Source: CAWDLX01 sp046728155
Lineage (GTDB): Bacteria; Actinomycetota; Actinomycetes; Mycobacteriales; Micromonosporaceae
Direction: 5' to 3'
Length of the DNA stretch: 50,859 bases
NCBI GenBank assembly: GCA_046728155.1
Contig: JBKPDY010000078.1
Coordinates: forward strand, 1 to 50,859
Shown here piece by piece: positions 8,625 through 16,792 of the stretch. The translations under genes and the position numbers were made by a program. The first letter of the stretch is position 1; every line of letters begins with the position of its first letter. The notes under the pieces are model-generated. The model ran no database searches. It saw nothing but the letters and a program-made list of their open reading frames with translations, and had not been told where the DNA came from.

Positions 8625-9290
8625 ATGGCGAACGCGCACAGCAGCCGAGTAGGAGCCACGAGTGGCATTCTCTTCGTCGTGCTCCTCTTCGCCGGAGTAG
8701 TACTGGGCGACACAACGTTGATCAAGGACCTGCCCGAGCCTCCCTTCGACGCGTCCGGCAGTCAGCTCGCGACCTACTTCGCCGGGGCGCAGTTCGCTCA
8801 ACTGCTCAAGGCATATCTGGTCGTCGCCTCAGGCCTGGTCCTGGTCGGCTTCCTCGGCGAGGTGACCCGGACCGTCCATCGCGCCGCAACCCCACCACGA
8901 CGCGTTGCGACGGTCGCCTTCGCGTTCGGAGTGCTGGGGAGCGGACTCACGGTCGTGGCCGGTGGCGTCACGTTACCCGTGGTCCTCAACATTCGGCACG
9001 GCGTCGACGCAGCCGAGGCGCGCATTGTGAGTGACATTTCCTACGCCTTCTACATCTGTTCTTGGCTCGCGCTCGCCAGTTGCCTCGCGCTCGTGGCGAT
9101 TCGAGCCGCACGAATCCGTTCAGTTTCGTTCTGGCTCGGCTGGCCGGCGGTAGTTGCCGCCATCTGTCTCGTGCTCGCAGCCGTGGCCTTTGCGTCCTAC
9201 GGCTGGGTTTGGTTTGTCTACGACGTTTTTCTCGTCTGGGTCGCAGCAACGAGCATCGCGCTGTTGAGGCGTCGCGATATCGCCGAATGA
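8625..9290 (+). CDS. Integral membrane protein, DUF4386-like
   Basis: 221 residues. The ATG at 8625 is preferred over one at 8607 because GAAAGGA lies about 8 nt before it. Six hydrophobic helices can be placed at roughly 13-31, 60-80, 97-125, 140-160, 170-192 and 195-210; the loop after helix 1 contains KDLPEPPFDASGSQLATYF. The arrangement resembles the small actinobacterial membrane family DUF4386, with no catalytic residues obvious. Function unknown. It is transcribed alone, with a 314-bp upstream gap. Confidence 0.65.
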   Translation: MANAHSSRVGATSGILFVVLLFAGVVLGDTTLIKDLPEPPFDASGSQLATYFAGAQFAQLLKAYLVVASGLVLVGFLGEVTRTVHRAATPPRRVATVAFAFGVLGSGLTVVAGGVTLPVVLNIRHGVDAAEARIVSDISYAFYICSWLALASCLALVAIRAARIRSVSFWLGWPAVVAAICLVLAAVAFASYGWVWFVYDVFLVWVAATSIALLRRRDIAE

Positions 9291-9558
9291 AGTTCGGTTC
9301 GTTGCGGACCGTCCAGCGGTAAGACCCGGTGCTCTTTGGCGGTGACCGTCTGATATGGACGCCGTTTGCTGGCTTCGTCGTGGCGATCACCTTCGTGGTG
9401 GCGATGATCATCCACGACCGTGCCGACGCATCGGCGCCGGTCACCATGGCTCTGCGAGCGCCCGCCGCTCTGGGCGTAGTGACCTCGGTTTCGAAGAGAC
9501 GCCGGCATGAACACAGCGCTTAGTTAGCTCACGGGCAAACTCCCGCCCACCGCATGGG

Positions 9559-10536
9559 TCAGATCGAGAGCAGTTCGAGCATGGCCTCCAGCGAAAGCAC
9601 GGTCCGGAAACCCACATCGTCGCGACGGGTGTCGGGTGCCAGCTCCGACCATTTTGATGAGACCGCTCGGTAGGCTGCAGCGGTGAATGCGCCGCCGCGC
9701 ACCTGCCAATGGCCACGCGCGCCGACCGCCGCGCACCACTCCCAGACGTTGCCGCAGAGGTCGTAGACGCCGTACGGGCTGACGCCGTTGTCGTACCAGT
9801 CGACCGGGGTGGTCAATTTGATCCGGGACTCCCGGACGTTGCAGCGCGTCGGCGAGAATGCGTCGCCCCACGGGTACACGTTCCCGTTCGGGCCCCGGGC
9901 TGCCTTCTCCCACTGGGATCCGGTCGGCAACGCCTTCGCCGCCCAACGGGCGTAGCGGTACGCATCGCGCCAGCTAACCCCGACCACGGGATGCTCCGCG
10001 ATCTCGTCCGCGGGCTGGTCGCCCTCCCAGTGAGCCGGGGTCCGATGGTCGGTGGCGTCGACGAATCGCGCGTAGTCGCCGTTCGTGGTCGGGTACACGT
10101 CGATGTAGAACCCGGGCAGCCAGGCCGACATGCCAGCCTCGCCCAGCGGCGAGATGCCCGGCTCGATCAACGTCATCATTTTGCCGTCCTCGGGATGCCG
10201 GACCAGGCTCGTGGCGACGGCCAGCGCCGGCGCGGGCACGACCTGACCGGCCAGCCGGGTACCGCCGGCCGAGGCGGCCAGGGCGAAACGCGCCTTCACC
10301 TCCGCGCCGGCTCTGGACAATGACGTGTCGAGCGCGGCCTGGTTCACCGGCCGTGGGCGGATCGTAGGGCCGCCCGACTCCCATTTGGACACCATCCTGT
10401 CACTGACGCCGAGGTGGGCCGCGAAGTCACGCACGCTCATCCGGCGCGCCTCCCGCAGCGCTCGCACCTCGCGCCCCGTCCACAGTGGAACAGCACTGAC
10501 CTTCTCAAGAACCTCCACGGCCGGAAAGTCTCGCAT
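9559..10536 (-). CDS. XRE-type HTH fused to FGE/SUMF1-like domain
   Basis: 325 residues. Residues 20-55 form a helix-turn-helix (EVRALREARRMSVRDFAAHL, GVSDRMVSKWESGG), followed by the IRPRPVNQAALDTSL linker common in actinobacterial XRE regulators. Residues about 110-320 are a formylglycine-generating-enzyme fold: FYIDVYPTTNGDYARFVDAT, HPVVGVSWRDAYRYARWA, LPTGSQWEKAARGPNGNVYP, VYDLCGNVWEWC and DDVGFRTV. The copper-binding cysteine pair that follows RGGS in true FGEs is missing: the segment reads RGGAFTAAAYRAVSSKW. It is therefore more likely a ligand-sensing regulator, or an EgtB-like relative, than a sulfatase activator. No sulfatase gene is nearby. An 11-bp palindrome TCCACAGTGGA lies in its 5' coding part (10479-10489). 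Confidence 0.8.
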   Translation of the reverse strand: MRDFPAVEVLEKVSAVPLWTGREVRALREARRMSVRDFAAHLGVSDRMVSKWESGGPTIRPRPVNQAALDTSLSRAGAEVKARFALAASAGGTRLAGQVVPAPALAVATSLVRHPEDGKMMTLIEPGISPLGEAGMSAWLPGFYIDVYPTTNGDYARFVDATDHRTPAHWEGDQPADEIAEHPVVGVSWRDAYRYARWAAKALPTGSQWEKAARGPNGNVYPWGDAFSPTRCNVRESRIKLTTPVDWYDNGVSPYGVYDLCGNVWEWCAAVGARGHWQVRGGAFTAAAYRAVSSKWSELAPDTRRDDVGFRTVLSLEAMLELLSI

Positions 10537-10785
10537 GTCGAAGGCTCGATGAAACCGACATAGTGCGATCGGAGGTACCGAAAGCCACGGGTTGTTCGGC
10601 GGCGTAGAAGGTCCACCGTACGGGTCGGGCCGGGATTCCGGCCCGGATAATCGGCCACGCCGATCACGCGGTACCGATAACCGCCGGTGCGCCGAATGCT
10701 CATAGGAATTCTGGCGATAGGCGACGACAAGTGGGACCGATCGGAACTGCGCTGCGACGATGCCGAGGCTGTCGGCGGTACGGTG

Positions 10786-11517
10786 TCAGGCCGCGGCCTC
10801 GTGCAGGGCGGCGAGGGCCTGCGCGACGGTGAACGCGCCGGCGTAGAGCGCCTTCCCCGCGATGACGCCCTCCACACCCGAAGGCTCGAGGGCGGCGAGC
10901 GTCCGCAGATCGTCCAGTGTGGACACGCCGCCGGATGCGATGACCGGGGCCGAGGTGTGGGCGCAAACTTCGCCGAGGAGCCCGAGGTTGGGTCCGCGCA
11001 TGGTCCCGTCCTTCAGAATGTCGGTCACCACGTACCGGGCGCAGCCGGCCCTGTTCAGCCGTTCCAACACCTCGAAGAGGTCGCCGCCGTCTCGGGTCCA
11101 GCCACGCGCGGACAGCGTCCGTCCCCGTACGTCGAGGCCGATCGCGACCCGGTCGGCGTACTCCCCCACGACCCGGTCACACCATTGTGGATCCTCCAGC
11201 GCGGCGGTGCCGATGTTGACCCGGGCGGCGCCGGTAGCGAGCGCATCCCGCAGCGACTCGTCGTCGCGGATCCCGCCGGAGAGCTCGACCTTGATGTCGA
11301 GCCGGTCGACCACCGAGGCCAGCACGTCGGCGTTGGAGCCACGGCCGAACGCGGCATCGAGGTCGACCAGGTGCACCCATTGCGCCCCGTCAGCCTGCCA
11401 TGCGAGCGCGGCCTCCAGTGGGTCGCCGTAGCCGGTCTCGGAGCCGGCTGCGCCCTGCACCAGGCGGACCGCCCGACCGTCGGCCACGTCCACGGCCGGC
11501 AGGAGGGTCAGCGTCAT
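10786..11517 (-). CDS. priA: Phosphoribosyl isomerase HisA/PriA
   Basis: 243 residues, a (beta/alpha)8 barrel. It starts MTLTLLPAVDVADGRAVRLV with the catalytic Asp in AVDV, then VELSGGIRDDESL, IGLDVRGRTLSARGWTRDGG, VVTDILKDGTMRGPN with the second Asp, and VIASGGVSTLDDLR. The ARGWTRDGGDL stretch matches actinobacterial PriA, which isomerises ProFAR in histidine synthesis and also PRA in tryptophan synthesis. The dual role is inferred from the group. The ATG at 11517 matches the family N-terminus exactly. It is the last his gene here; neither hisH upstream nor hisF downstream is present. Confidence 0.93.
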   Translation of the reverse strand: MTLTLLPAVDVADGRAVRLVQGAAGSETGYGDPLEAALAWQADGAQWVHLVDLDAAFGRGSNADVLASVVDRLDIKVELSGGIRDDESLRDALATGAARVNIGTAALEDPQWCDRVVGEYADRVAIGLDVRGRTLSARGWTRDGGDLFEVLERLNRAGCARYVVTDILKDGTMRGPNLGLLGEVCAHTSAPVIASGGVSTLDDLRTLAALEPSGVEGVIAGKALYAGAFTVAQALAALHEAAA

Positions 11518-11950
11518 CGAGTCGCCCGCCTGAGCGCCGCTCCACATCCGGGAACCGAGAGCCAAGATCGACGATTGTGAATCAGAAATGACGTGCAGGA
11601 CCCTGCTGCGGTATCGCGAACTGTGGTGTCCCGAGCGCCGTGGCGAGATCGGCCGCTGAAGCGTGGCGAAGGGATGTTACTGCTCACATCCCGGGATGAC
11701 CGGCCGAAGATCGGTATTCCAGCGTCACAAACGTCGCGTGGCGGCGCTTCTGGCGCCCTAACGGCGATCTTGCGAACGATTCCCAGTATCTGGATAGGAT
11801 GGCGGCCGTTACTGCCCTCGCGGCAATCCTCGAGCGTGACTTGCCCTTGGGGGAAAACAGAATTTACCACAGGCTCGCGAACTCGTCTCCGACACCGAAA
11901 CAGCGATCTTGGCACCGGTTCCCGGCACGTGGACAAGATCGACCGGCCGC
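11518..11950. other. Gene-free gap where hisH is expected
   Basis: 433 bp between the small membrane gene and priA. In most actinobacterial his operons hisH sits here. All six frames lack the HisH N-terminus, the GxGN loop and the CxGMQ nucleophile motif, and codon bias is absent. The base composition is less G/C-rich than neighbouring genes. No repeat or terminator is apparent. Confidence 0.6.
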
Positions 11951-12118
11951 TCACGACGACGGGATCAACCACAGGATGCCTCCGGCCGCGGCGAGCGCAG
12001 CCAGCACGCCGACCAAGGCGACCGCCACGACGCTCGCACCCTGCCGCCGTAACGACACGGCTCCCCCGACCAGGATGCCGGCGACACCCAGCAGCACGAT
12101 CGACCAGACTGCCCGCAT
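11951..12118 (-). CDS. Small membrane protein between hisB and priA
   Basis: 55 residues. The ATG at 12118-12116 shares its A with the hisB stop (TGATG), so translation is coupled to hisB. The peptide begins MRAVWSIVLLGVAGILVGGA, carries a basic loop (RRQ) near residue 25, and a second helix VVAVALVGVLAALAAAGGIL, ending LIPSS: two transmembrane helices. Codon third positions are strongly G/C. I believe related actinomycetes carry a small unannotated membrane gene at this place, but its role is unknown. It is too short for many gene callers. Confidence 0.7.
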   Translation of the reverse strand: MRAVWSIVLLGVAGILVGGAVSLRRQGASVVAVALVGVLAALAAAGGILWLIPSS

Positions 12119-12750
12119 CAGAGCACGCCCTTGGTACTCGGCACGCCGCCGGCCGGGTCACTGATCCGTACGGCGTCCCGAAGGGCTCGGGCCACCGCCT
12201 TGCACTGCGCTTCCACCACGTGGTGCGCGTCGGGCTGGGCTCCGGGGGGGCCGCCCCGGAGGATCCGTACATGCAGCGTGATGCGGGCGGCGTGGCCCAG
12301 CGACTCCCAAACGTGCCGGGTAAGGCTGGTCGGGAACACGGGTCCGGTGCCACCGATGAATGCCGCCATGTTGGCTGGCTCCTCGTGCACCACATAGGGG
12401 CGGCCGGAGAGATCCACGGCGGCCTGGGCGAGGACCTCGTCCAGTGGTACAAGCGCATCGCCGAATCGGCGGACGCCGGCCTTGTCACCCAGTGCGTCGA
12501 AGAGTGCCGCGCCTACGGCCAGCGCCGTGTCCTCCACCGTGTGGTGAGCGTCGACATGCAGGTCGCCCTCGGTTCGGACGGTCAGGTCCAGCCCACCGTG
12601 GCGGGCCAGCTGGGCGAGCATGTGGTCGTAGAAGCCGATGCCCGTACTGATGTCGTGGCGGCCCTGGCCGTCGACCATCAGCTCCACCCGTACCTTGGTC
12701 TCTGCGGTGTCCCGCTCGACAACGGCGCGGCGGCCGGCGCTACGTGCCAC
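12118..12750 (-). CDS. hisB: Imidazoleglycerol-phosphate dehydratase
   Basis: 210 residues. Converts imidazole glycerol phosphate to imidazole acetol phosphate in histidine synthesis. Metal-binding repeats are visible: DAHHTVEDTALAVG near residue 70 and DAHHVVEAQCKAVARAL near 175, plus GIGFYDHMLAQLARHGG. It is a monofunctional HisB without the phosphatase domain. The GTG start at 12750 overlaps the hisC stop by 11 bp, and its own stop overlaps the next small gene, so the three are coupled. Length and motifs match the family. Confidence 0.95.
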   Translation of the reverse strand: MARSAGRRAVVERDTAETKVRVELMVDGQGRHDISTGIGFYDHMLAQLARHGGLDLTVRTEGDLHVDAHHTVEDTALAVGAALFDALGDKAGVRRFGDALVPLDEVLAQAAVDLSGRPYVVHEEPANMAAFIGGTGPVFPTSLTRHVWESLGHAARITLHVRILRGGPPGAQPDAHHVVEAQCKAVARALRDAVRISDPAGGVPSTKGVL

Positions 12751-13819
12751 GAATCGTCTCCGCCGCGGACAGGAAGGCGTCGGTTTCAGCGGGCGAGCCG
12801 GCGGTCACCCGCAGCCACCCGGCCAGGCCGACATCGCGGACGAGCACGCCGCGCTCGAGCAGCATCCGCCACGCGCTCTGCTGGTCCTTAAAGTGTCCGA
12901 AGAGGACGAAGTTGGCGTCGCTGTCGACGACGGTGAAGCTCAGCTCGCGCAGGCGAGCCACGATCCGGTCCCGCTCGGCCTTGATCGCGTCCACCTGGGA
13001 GAGTAGCTGGGACGCGTGCGAGAGCGCCGCCCGCGCCGCCGCCTGTGTCAGTGACGACAGATGATAGGGAAGGCGGACCAGCTGGAGCGCCTCGACCATG
13101 GGGGCCGACGCCGCGAGGTAGCCCAGGCGCACGCCCGCCAAGGCGAACGCCTTGCTCATCGTCCGCGTGACGACGAGCCGCGGGAACCGCGGCAGTAACG
13201 TAATCGCGCTCTGCGCGCCCGGCCGCGCGAACTCGGCGTACGCCTCGTCCACGATGACCACGCCAGGCGCCCACGACGCGACCTCCTCCACCACCTCGAG
13301 GTCGAGCGCGGTCCCGGTCGGGTTGTTCGGTGAGCACAGGAAGACGATGTCGGGCTGGTAGACCCTTACCTGCGCTTTTGCCCGCTCGGCACCGAGCCCG
13401 AAGGTGGAGTCGCGCTGACCCTCCAGCCAGCGGGTGCTCGTACCCAGAGCCAGCAGTGGATGCATCGAGTAGGACGGGATGAACCCCATGGCCGTGCGGC
13501 CTGGACCGCCGAAGGCCTGCAGCAGATGTTGCTGAACCTCGTTGGAGCCGTTGCCTGCCCAGATGTTCGCCGCGCTGAGCCCGTGCCCGAGGTACGCCGC
13601 CAGGTCCTCCCGGAGCGCCATGGCGTCGCGGTCCGGATACCGGTTGAGCGTCGCCAGCTCGTCGTTGAGCGCCTTGAGCACCGCCTCCACGACTGGCTCC
13701 GGCAGCGCGAACGGGTTCTCGTTGGTGTTGAGGCGCACCGCGGCATCGATCTGCGGCGCACCGTACGCGGTTCGGCCGCGCAGTTCGTCGCGCAGCGGCG
13801 GCTCGTCAAAAACGTTCAC
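12740..13819 (-). CDS. hisC: Histidinol-phosphate aminotransferase
   Basis: 359 residues, class II PLP aminotransferase that transfers an amino group from glutamate to imidazole acetol phosphate. Visible motifs are LNTNENPFALPEPV, WAGNGSNEVQQHLL, LCSPNNPTGTALDLE, VIVDEAYAEFARPG and RTMSKAFALAGVRLGYL, whose Lys in SKAFAL holds PLP. The GTG at 13819 (VNVFDEPPL) has AAAGGCAGG upstream. The first 14 bp overlap a repeat-derived mini-ORF that begins at the hisD stop, an unusual junction (see findings). Confidence 0.95.
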   Translation of the reverse strand: MNVFDEPPLRDELRGRTAYGAPQIDAAVRLNTNENPFALPEPVVEAVLKALNDELATLNRYPDRDAMALREDLAAYLGHGLSAANIWAGNGSNEVQQHLLQAFGGPGRTAMGFIPSYSMHPLLALGTSTRWLEGQRDSTFGLGAERAKAQVRVYQPDIVFLCSPNNPTGTALDLEVVEEVASWAPGVVIVDEAYAEFARPGAQSAITLLPRFPRLVVTRTMSKAFALAGVRLGYLAASAPMVEALQLVRLPYHLSSLTQAAARAALSHASQLLSQVDAIKAERDRIVARLRELSFTVVDSDANFVLFGHFKDQQSAWRMLLERGVLVRDVGLAGWLRVTAGSPAETDAFLSAAETIRGT

Positions 13820-13991
13820 TCTGCCTGCCTTTCGCTCGCAAGCTGCGGCGGGATGTATCCTCGCCGCTCACGATCCGCCAAGACCCGTTCGCAAGCTGCG
13901 GGGCTCGCTGCCGCTCGCTCCTCGCACTCACGATCCGCCAAGACCCGTTCGCAAGCTGCGGGGCTCGCTGCCGCTCGCTCCTCGCACTCAC
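13806..13991 (-). repeat. 60-bp tandem repeats forming a 61-codon bridging mini-ORF (hisD-hisC)
   Basis: Two identical 60-bp units (GTGAGTGCGAGGAGCGAGCG and so on) and a degenerate third lie between hisD and hisC. The first GTG overlaps the hisD stop as GTGA. The frame is open for 61 codons, encoding VSARSERQRAPQLANGSWRI twice, and its TGA lies 14 bp inside hisC. A ribosome finishing hisD could thus restart, traverse the repeats and end at the hisC start. The same family, same unit length and same mini-ORF length occur between murF and mraY. Confidence 0.85.
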
Positions 13992-15334
13992 GATGCAGAC
14001 CCTACGGTGTCGGAGCGGCCGCTATCCATCCCTGTCCGGCCCGGGAATCGCGCCATGACCGCCTGACCGTGGGCCGGCAGGTCCTCCACCTCGGCAAGGG
14101 TGGCGACGTGCTCGGCGACCGCCTTCAGCGCGGCCTCGTCGTAGCCAATCATATTGATCCCTCGCAGGAAGGTCTGCACGGACAGGCCGCCACTGTGGCG
14201 GGCACACCCGCCCGTGGGCAAGACGTGGTTGGAGCCGGCGCAGTAGTCGCCGAGCGAGACTGGCGCGTACGGTCCGACGAAGATGGCCCCGGCGTTTCGG
14301 ACCTTCGCCGCCCAAGCCGCGGCGTCCCGCGTCTGGATCTCGACATGCTCGGCCGCGTACGCGTCGATCACGGCGAGCCCGGCCAGCAGGTCATCGACAA
14401 GGAGCACACCGGACTGCGGACCGGTCAGGGCGGCTGTAATCCGCCCGGTGTGCTTGGTCCGGCCCACCTGGCGGACGAGTTCCTCGTCTACCGAGTCGGC
14501 GAGCGCGACCGAGTCGGTCACCAGGACGCTTGCCGCGCCGGGGTCGTGCTCCGCCTGGCTGATCAGATCGGCGGCGACGTGTACTGGGTCCGCCGAGTCG
14601 TCGGCGAGGATGGCGATCTCGGTCGGCCCGGCCTCTGCATCGGTTCCCACAACACCCCGCACCAGGCGCTTGGCGGCGGTGACGTACAGGTTGCCCGGTC
14701 CGGTCACCAGGTCGACCGGTTCGCACACACCCGCTCCGTAGGCGAACATCGCGATCGCCTGCGCTCCCCCGACCGCGTACACCTCGTCGACGCCGAGCAT
14801 GGCGCACGCCGCCAACACGCGTGCGTCGGGCAGCCCGGTCTCCCGCTGGGGCGGGCTCGCAACGGCGATGGCGTCGACACCGGCGATCTGAGCCGGGACC
14901 ACGTTCATGACGACGCTGGACGGGTACATGGCCAAACCGCCCGGCACGTACAGACCGACCCGACGCACCGGCACCCATCGTTGGGTCACCGTGCCGCCCG
15001 GCACGACCTGGGTCGAGAGGTCGACGCGACGCTGTGCCGTGTGCACAACCCGTACCCGCTCGATCGCGACCTCGAGCGCGGCCCGAACATCTGCATCGAG
15101 GTCCATCAAGGCCGCCGTCAATGCGTCGGGCGGAATCTGCAGCTGGTACGACATCACGCCATCGAACCGGGCGGTCGCCTCGACGATCGCGTCCACGCCG
15201 CGCCGACGTACGTCGTCGATGATCGGCTCGACCACGGCCACCGTCGATGTCACATCGACCGCGGCCCGCGGCAGAAGCCTGCGGAGCTCGGCCCGGTCAG
15301 GGCGGGAGCCGCGCAGGTCACGACGCGTCAGCAC
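13988..15334 (-). CDS. hisD: Histidinol dehydrogenase
   Basis: 448 residues. NAD- and zinc-dependent four-electron oxidation of histidinol to histidine, the last pathway step. Motifs: VGLYVPGGLAMYPSSVVMN, DLVTGPGNLYVTAAKRLV, EAGPTEIAILADDSADP, DLISQAEHDPGAASVL with zinc/substrate residues Q and H, AEHVEIQT, and CAGSNHVLPTGGCARHSGGL. First gene of the his unit. The GTG at 15334 lies 6 nt after a TAAACT -10 hexamer, suggesting a leaderless mRNA. Its stop overlaps the start of a repeat-encoded mini-ORF. Confidence 0.96.
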   Translation of the reverse strand: MLTRRDLRGSRPDRAELRRLLPRAAVDVTSTVAVVEPIIDDVRRRGVDAIVEATARFDGVMSYQLQIPPDALTAALMDLDADVRAALEVAIERVRVVHTAQRRVDLSTQVVPGGTVTQRWVPVRRVGLYVPGGLAMYPSSVVMNVVPAQIAGVDAIAVASPPQRETGLPDARVLAACAMLGVDEVYAVGGAQAIAMFAYGAGVCEPVDLVTGPGNLYVTAAKRLVRGVVGTDAEAGPTEIAILADDSADPVHVAADLISQAEHDPGAASVLVTDSVALADSVDEELVRQVGRTKHTGRITAALTGPQSGVLLVDDLLAGLAVIDAYAAEHVEIQTRDAAAWAAKVRNAGAIFVGPYAPVSLGDYCAGSNHVLPTGGCARHSGGLSVQTFLRGINMIGYDEAALKAVAEHVATLAEVEDLPAHGQAVMARFPGRTGMDSGRSDTVGSAS

Positions 15335-15340
15335 TGAGGA

Positions 15341-15346
15341 AGTTTA
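15341..15346 (-). promoter_or_regulatory. -10 element of the his operon, leaderless start
   Basis: On the minus strand TAAACT is followed by 6 nt and then the hisD GTG, the spacing expected if transcription begins at or next to the start codon. No good -35 is visible 17-18 bp upstream. Inference from position. Confidence 0.45.
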
Positions 15347-15386
15347 CGTCCCTCGGGCAAGGCGGGACGAGTGGGCCAGTGCCGCG

Positions 15387-15415
15387 TTGGTTGTCTGGCG
15401 CGGTGAACCTAGGCT
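15387..15415 (+). promoter_or_regulatory. Promoter of the LON-domain gene, probably leaderless
   Basis: TTGGTT at 15387-15392 and TAGGCT at 15410-15415 are separated by 17 bp, and the -10 ends 7 nt before the GTG at 15423. No Shine-Dalgarno precedes the GTG. The arrangement suggests a leaderless transcript divergent from hisD, only about 90 bp away. Confidence 0.45.
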
Positions 15416-15422
15416 CGTTTAC

Positions 15423-16097
15423 GTGACCTCGCCGCTGCCCCTCCTCCCACTCGGGGCCGTCCTGTTCCCAGGCCTGGTCATGCCGCTGCACGTGTTCGAG
15501 GAGCGGTATCGGACCCTCGTGCGCGACCTGATCGCGCGGCCACAGGGGTCCCGGCGGGAGTTCGGCGTGGTCGCGATCCGCCGCGGCTGGGAGGTCGATG
15601 TCGGGACCGGTTCCGTCACCCTGTACGACGTCGGCTGCGTGGCCGAGGTCCGGGAGATCACCGAGCACCCCGACGGCCGATTCGACCTGGTCACCGTCGG
15701 GCGCACACCGTTCGAGATCACCGGAATGGTTCCCTCGGAGACGCCGTACCTGCAGGCCGAGGTGCGGCCACTTGTCGAGCCGGAGGGTCCCGACGACCCC
15801 GAGCTACTTCTGCCTCAGCTGCTCGCCACGTTCCAGGCGTATCTTCGCCTCTTCCGCGGCGACACCGGCCAGCTCGGCGAGCAGTTGCCGGACGATCCGG
15901 TCGTGATGTCCTACCTCGTTGCGGCCACCGCCGCGCTGACCGTGGCGCAGCGCCAGGAGTTGCTCGCCATCCCGGACGCGACCGGCCGCCTTCGCACCGA
16001 GCTTGTCATGCTCCGCCGCGAGATCGGCCTCCTGCGAGAGGTACGGGCCGTGCCGGCCGCGCTCAGCGACCTCCCGGTCAAGCCCGGCCTCAACTAA
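15423..16097 (+). CDS. LON substrate-binding-domain protein
   Basis: 224 residues. It begins VTSPLPLLPLGAVLFPGLVM and continues PLHVFEERYRTLVRDLI, the N-terminal domain of Lon protease (PF02190), without ATPase or protease domains. VVAIRRGWEV, YDVGCVAEV and FDLVTVGRTPFEI fit the beta-rich part; the C-terminal 90 residues are helical, ending VPAALSDLPVKPGLN. Stand-alone LON-domain proteins are widespread in actinobacteria and of unknown function, perhaps peptide binding. GTG 15423 is chosen over longer frames because the family begins there. Its stop overlaps the convergent DUF2567 gene by 3 bp. Confidence 0.85.
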   Translation: MTSPLPLLPLGAVLFPGLVMPLHVFEERYRTLVRDLIARPQGSRREFGVVAIRRGWEVDVGTGSVTLYDVGCVAEVREITEHPDGRFDLVTVGRTPFEITGMVPSETPYLQAEVRPLVEPEGPDDPELLLPQLLATFQAYLRLFRGDTGQLGEQLPDDPVVMSYLVAATAALTVAQRQELLAIPDATGRLRTELVMLRREIGLLREVRAVPAALSDLPVKPGLN

Positions 16098-16780
16098 CCG
16101 CCGCTCGGGTCGTCTCCCGGCTGCACGCGTGCTCCCCGCAGGTTCTCATACGCCGAGAACCCGGCCGGGACGGTATAGGCCACGGCCGCCGCGAGCGCCT
16201 GACTGACGATGACGCCGGTCAGCCCGGGAAACCACCAGCGGTGCGGATCCATGTTGGTCATCCCGAGCTCGAGCGGGGCCTTCAGATGAGAGCCGATCGG
16301 CGCGTGAGCGGTCGCGGCCAGGAACTGCTCCCGGCCGATCCGGTATCCGACCCACCATGCGACCCACGCGCCGATGAGGGAACCGACGATCAGACTGGCG
16401 AGGACGCTGACGCCCCGGTAGTGGCGCAGCACAACCCACGCGGTGACCCCGACCAGCACGCCGAGCACGACGCCGATGATCAGGAACCAACCGTCGGCGG
16501 CGATCGCCTGCTCAGGCTCGGCGTCGGCGTACAGGTAGCCGCTGTCGGCCTTGATGATCGGTACCCGCGGCGCCACCACGCTCCAGAGCCAACCTGCCCC
16601 GATTCCCAGTACACCGATCACCAACACCGTCGCGAGCAGCACAACGGCATGCCGGGCCTGGCCGCGCCGCGACTCAGGCTCCGGACCGAAGACCTCAAGA
16701 CGTACCGGTCGTTCCGAGTCGCCGGGCGGACGCTCTATCCCGATCCGGTCGGGCCCCCACCGTGGCTGATCTGCCGTCAC
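16094..16780 (-). CDS. DUF2567-family membrane protein
   Basis: 228 residues. Charged N-terminus of about 40 residues, then transmembrane helices at about 44-68, 97-118, 125-150 and 185-205. An extracytoplasmic loop after helix 1 contains APRVPIIKADSGYLYADAEP and AIAADGWF, which is characteristic of the actinobacterial DUF2567 family; RIGREQFLAA follows helix 3. Function unknown. The GTG at 16780 has AAAGGA 7 nt upstream, and that Shine-Dalgarno overlaps the stop of a possible small upstream gene. Confidence 0.8.
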   Translation of the reverse strand: MTADQPRWGPDRIGIERPPGDSERPVRLEVFGPEPESRRGQARHAVVLLATVLVIGVLGIGAGWLWSVVAPRVPIIKADSGYLYADAEPEQAIAADGWFLIIGVVLGVLVGVTAWVVLRHYRGVSVLASLIVGSLIGAWVAWWVGYRIGREQFLAATAHAPIGSHLKAPLELGMTNMDPHRWWFPGLTGVIVSQALAAAVAYTVPAGFSAYENLRGARVQPGDDPSGG

Positions 16781-16792
16781 CCGGTGATCCTT

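Noticed and set aside
11514..12488. 324-codon minus-strand frame across the hisH gap
   Set aside because: Overlaps hisB and priA out of frame, has no HisH motif, and its codon use in the gap is random.
13460..15337. 625-codon plus-strand frame opposite hisC and hisD
   Set aside because: Antisense of two certain genes and of the repeat array, rich in Arg/His/Gly as expected for a shadow frame.
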